A stretch of DNA of 64,000 bases. Source: Bacillota bacterium (GTDB taxonomy: Bacteria; Bacillota; Clostridia; Oscillospirales; Ruminococcaceae). The stretch's first letter is position 1. Each line of letters opens with the position of its first letter. Shown piece after piece: positions 61,774 to 64,000 of the stretch. The DNA lies in contig JAEZTV010000031.1 in assembly GCA_023421245.1 (NCBI GenBank), positions 1-64,000 of the forward strand, written 5' to 3'. The notes beneath the pieces were generated by a model. It was not told where the DNA came from. It searched no databases and was given only the letters and a program-made list of their open reading frames with translations. Position numbers and translations under genes: made by a program.

Positions 61774-62121
61774 TTAATGTAACTGTGATTTTTGCAGTGC
61801 ATCCTCTATTATCCGTGCGGTTTCGTATACGGGCAGCTCACTTGCAAGCACGGCAATATCCTGCTCCGCAGCCTTGCTTAAGGCGTCCTCATCAAGGCAC
61901 ATACCCTCCGCCAGTACAATACACGCGACATCAGACAGCGCTGCGACCGCGATGGAGTTTATGTTACCCATCACCGTCACCCACGCGTCGCCCTCCTGCG
62001 CCCTGCCCATCACAAGGCTAAGCAGGTCGCAGGTATAGATATGTAAGACCTTATTCTCAAGGCTGTCTTGTGCACACAAAACCGTAAAGCCGGTCTGCTG
62101 CGCAAGCTGTTTTACCGTCAT
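61774..62121 (-). CDS. DRTGG-domain protein
   Basis: 115 residues, consisting of a single DRTGG-type domain: VLHIYTCDLLSLVMGRAQEG (near residues 26-45), AWVTVMGNINSIAVAALSDV and a helix with LSKAAEQDIAVLASELPVYETAR. DRTGG domains occur next to CBS domains, phosphotransacetylases and iron-hydrogenase clusters; nucleotide sensing is suspected but unproven. It sits 27 bases after the hydrogenase-like gene and is very probably in the same operon. Confidence 0.85.
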   Translation of the reverse strand: MTVKQLAQQTGFTVLCAQDSLENKVLHIYTCDLLSLVMGRAQEGDAWVTVMGNINSIAVAALSDVACIVLAEGMCLDEDALSKAAEQDIAVLASELPVYETARIIEDALQKSQLH

Positions 62122-62148
62122 CGTGTTACCCCCAAAATAATAATCGAC

Positions 62149-63444
62149 TTATTCCCACTCGCGTTTTTCGCCGAGCTGCGAAAGTTCATCGGTAAGCGAT
62201 TGCATGCGCTCGCGCATCTTGTAAACGCAGAAGGATTGATGCGCTTTGCCCCGCACAATATCCTCCGCAAGTGCTCTACAGGTGGGCGCACCGCATGAGC
62301 CGCAATCAATGCCGGGAAAGGTTTTGGCAATCCGTTCAAGCTCCTGCAGCATGGTCATGGCGTCCGCCATATTATCCGCAAGCTCCATCACGGGCGTATA
62401 TTCTACTTCCCGGGCCCACTGAATCTGGTGTATCTCCTCGTTTGGAATATGGTTGCACGAAACCGGAAGATATTTACGCAGACGTTTGAGGCGGGTACGC
62501 GCAACATATGGGTTTTCCACCGTAAGCACCCCGCCCACGCAGCCGGCAGGGCAGGAGTTCAGCTCAATAAAATCAAGATCGGAGAATTTCTCATCCTCAA
62601 GCGCCTCAAGTACTTCAATAACATTCTCAATGCCGTCGGCCGCAAGGTAGTTTTCATTTAGCATGGCAGCCGCCTCGCCGCCGCTTGACGCCCAGCTGAT
62701 ACCCATTCGTCCGGAGGAGGAGAGCGCATCGGGACGAACCGCAACCTCCTTCATATACGGCAGCAGGCGCGGGTATACCTCTTTAATGGCAACCACCGCG
62801 TCGACGTTGCTTTTCTCCACATCCAAGGGCATCTTTACGGCCGTTACCTTAGCGGGGCAGGGGGAGATAAAGATTACCGCAATATCATCAGGTGCTCTGC
62901 CGCTCTTTTTCACCGCTTCTTCGCGTGCCATCATTGCGGCAATCTCAATGGGGGCGTTTAGCTTAAGCAGGTTGTCAAGCAGCTCGGGAAACCTGACTCG
63001 GATCAGCCGAACAATAGTAGGGCAGGCTGAGCTGATTACAGGTTTTTTAAGCTTACCTTGCTGCATCAACCGGCGCGTTGCATCCGAAACAATCTCAGCG
63101 GCGCGCGACACCTCAAACACATCGTCAAAGCCCATTCGTTTGAGTGCGGTAAGTAAGATATCTACATCATCTAAATTGTTAAACTGCCCGTATAAGGCCG
63201 GTGCGGGCAATGCAATCTTATACCTCGTACTGTTTAGGATATCAAGGCTGTCAAACTGCGGAAGCTTTGCATGATGCGGGCATACCCGCACGCACTCGCC
63301 GCAGTCGATGCATCGGTCGGAGATGATGTAAGCCTTGCCGTCCCGCACCCGTATTGCTTCGGTCGGACAGCGCTTGATACAGTGTGTACAACCCTTACAG
63401 CGATCAGGGTCAAGTGTAACGGAATGAAAGAACTTATCGGGCAC
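62149..63444 (-). CDS. Iron-only-hydrogenase-like iron-sulfur protein (HfsB/HydS-type candidate)
   Basis: 431 residues. Two ferredoxin-like clusters at the N-terminus: CKGCTHCIKRCP (Cys16-26) and CIDCGECVRVCP (Cys45-55). The central domain carries the H-cluster cysteines: SSACPTIVRL, FISPCPAKVTAV and ELNSCPAGCVGG. A third Fe-S motif (CGSCGAPTCRALAEDIVRGK) lies near residue 390. The TSCCPxW and MPCxxK forms of catalytic hydrogenases are altered, so activity is uncertain: a sensory or divergent enzyme is likely. GTG 63444 is chosen because GGGGGGA lies about 6 bases upstream and TTG 63465 has none. Confidence 0.87.
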   Translation of the reverse strand: MPDKFFHSVTLDPDRCKGCTHCIKRCPTEAIRVRDGKAYIISDRCIDCGECVRVCPHHAKLPQFDSLDILNSTRYKIALPAPALYGQFNNLDDVDILLTALKRMGFDDVFEVSRAAEIVSDATRRLMQQGKLKKPVISSACPTIVRLIRVRFPELLDNLLKLNAPIEIAAMMAREEAVKKSGRAPDDIAVIFISPCPAKVTAVKMPLDVEKSNVDAVVAIKEVYPRLLPYMKEVAVRPDALSSSGRMGISWASSGGEAAAMLNENYLAADGIENVIEVLEALEDEKFSDLDFIELNSCPAGCVGGVLTVENPYVARTRLKRLRKYLPVSCNHIPNEEIHQIQWAREVEYTPVMELADNMADAMTMLQELERIAKTFPGIDCGSCGAPTCRALAEDIVRGKAHQSFCVYKMRERMQSLTDELSQLGEKREWE

Positions 63445-63480
63445 GATATATTCCCCCCAAACCAAACGAAATCAAAACCG

Positions 63481-63903
63481 TTATGTATATACGACCATAG
63501 AAACAGTTGTGCCAACTCCTACGGCGCTTTCTACCGTCATTTCGTCCGTGTATTTTTTCATATTTGGCAGCCCCATACCAGCGCCAAATCCAAGCGTTCT
63601 TACGTTGTCGGGTGCAGTAGAGTAACCTGCGCGCATGGCAAGGTTAATGTCGGCGATCCCGGGGCCGGTATCGCACAGCACCATGCGGATGCAGTCTTCA
63701 TGTACCTCAACGTCAATTATCCCTCCGGTTGCGTGGATGACCATATTAATCTCGCCTTCATACATTGCAATCGCGGCCTTGCGAATCGACTCAGGGGCAA
63801 CCCCAAGCTGCTTTAACAGCTTTTTCATATTACTTGACGCTTCGCCTGCCCTGGTGAAATCATCGCCCGGCACAACGAAGCTTTTACGTATGATTTCTGC
63901 CAT
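63481..63903 (-). CDS. HATPase-domain protein, anti-sigma-factor kinase-like
   Basis: 140 residues, RsbW/SpoIIAB-like ATP-binding fold. Seen: N box EGEINMVIHA near residue 50, G1 box CDTGPGIADINLAMRAGYST near residue 80 and G2 loop LGFGAGMGLPNMKKY near residue 105. There is no dimerisation or phosphoacceptor domain. In such hydrogenase clusters it may be a serine kinase or a nucleotide-dependent partner of the Fe-S protein. ATG 63903 has GGAGG 9 bases upstream and overlaps the preceding gene's stop (TGATG). Confidence 0.88.
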   Translation of the reverse strand: MAEIIRKSFVVPGDDFTRAGEASSNMKKLLKQLGVAPESIRKAAIAMYEGEINMVIHATGGIIDVEVHEDCIRMVLCDTGPGIADINLAMRAGYSTAPDNVRTLGFGAGMGLPNMKKYTDEMTVESAVGVGTTVSMVVYT

Positions 63904-64000
63904 CAGTCACTTCCTCCGCGCAGTCCGTTATCGTACAAAATACCGCAAGCGGTGAACATGCGGTGGCTTGTCTGCATCAGCACCAGATGACGCTCCTCAG
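63903..64000 (-). CDS. C-terminal fragment of an unknown protein
   Basis: The window ends inside this gene. The visible end is 31 residues (HLVLMQTSHRMFTACGIL...GGSD) and a TGA that overlaps the next ATG by one base. No family can be named from this. By position it is the first visible member of the hydrogenase-like cluster; a second DRTGG or Fe-S protein would fit, unproven. Confidence 0.6.
   Translation of the reverse strand, partial: EERHLVLMQTSHRMFTACGILYDNGLRGGSD

Noticed and set aside
62149..63444. Calling this gene the catalytic hydrogenase HydA
   Set aside because: The catalytic-loop motifs deviate (SACPT, SPCPAK) and the partner genes are those of a sensory-type cluster; a cautious label is safer.
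1..64000. tRNA or rRNA genes
   Set aside because: No T-arm/anticodon-like set or rRNA conserved block was recognised on either strand.

Overview
The window looks like the chromosome of a spore-forming, anaerobic, flagellated Gram-positive of the class Clostridia. Support comes from a Spo0A C-terminal fragment at the left edge, ferredoxin-dependent 2-oxoacid oxidoreductase genes, an iron-only-hydrogenase-like protein, sigma-28 driven fliD-fliS, LexA with a Clostridia-like box, S-box and FMN riboswitches, many TTG and GTG starts and strong Shine-Dalgarno sites. Roughly balanced base composition and families such as DUF951, DUF3021 and the TSCPD protein fit Oscillospiraceae/Ruminococcaceae, but the species is an inference. 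I see no rRNA, tRNA, CRISPR, phage or transposase gene.

Layout. 1-4.4 kb: end of spo0A, then a five-gene operon (ParA-like ATPase, ferredoxin, alpha, beta and gamma subunits of a branched-chain 2-oxoacid:ferredoxin oxidoreductase). 4.4-7.6 kb, minus strand: flavodoxin-like reductase, EamA transporter with a hairpin-rich leader, DUF1015 protein. 7.7-13.0 kb: LacI regulator divergent from a four-gene carbohydrate operon (two Gfo/Idh/MocA dehydrogenases, two TIM-barrel isomerase-like enzymes), with matching LacI-type operators in front of both. 13.2-16.2 kb: two tiny basic proteins, an HD-domain protein, an S1-domain protein, a small hypothetical, and a striking array of six hairpins between copies of TGGTATAATAT. 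16.3-20.9 kb: DUF951, prfA, tsaC, coaE, M18 aminopeptidase. 21-24 kb: LytTR/DUF3021 pair, TrhA-type membrane protein, small hypotheticals, acetyltransferase.

24.1-30.2 kb: flagellar cap module (fliD, fliS, FlgN/FliT-like) behind a consensus sigma-28 promoter, metK behind a SAM-I riboswitch, and a riboflavin ECF S component behind an FMN riboswitch. 30.3-36.1 kb: recD2, comF, mreB-like and a lipoprotein. 36.2-41.3 kb, minus strand: purL and mtaB. 41.6-49.2 kb: an HPr-like protein without the catalytic histidine, dacF, pgi, a P-loop protein, an M13 metallopeptidase, an AIM24-family protein and an orphan LytTR response regulator. 49.2-57.1 kb: acetyl-esterase-like hydrolase, a lipoprotein, a TetR regulator with a near-perfect operator over its own -10, a flavodoxin-like reductase, a SsuABC/ThiXYZ-like ABC transporter, and an iron-type alcohol dehydrogenase. 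57.5-64 kb: PHP phosphoesterase, TSCPD protein, hypotheticals, lexA, and a minus-strand cluster (unknown C-terminus, HATPase, hydrogenase-like iron-sulfur protein, DRTGG protein, PHP protein) that looks like a redox-sensing module.

Most of the window is ordinary core genome. The best candidates for something little described are the hairpin array at 15987-16189, the hairpin leader at 6132-6209, the transporter-less oxidoreductase/isomerase operon at 9.0-13.0 kb, and the hydrogenase-like/DRTGG/PHP cluster at the right end.
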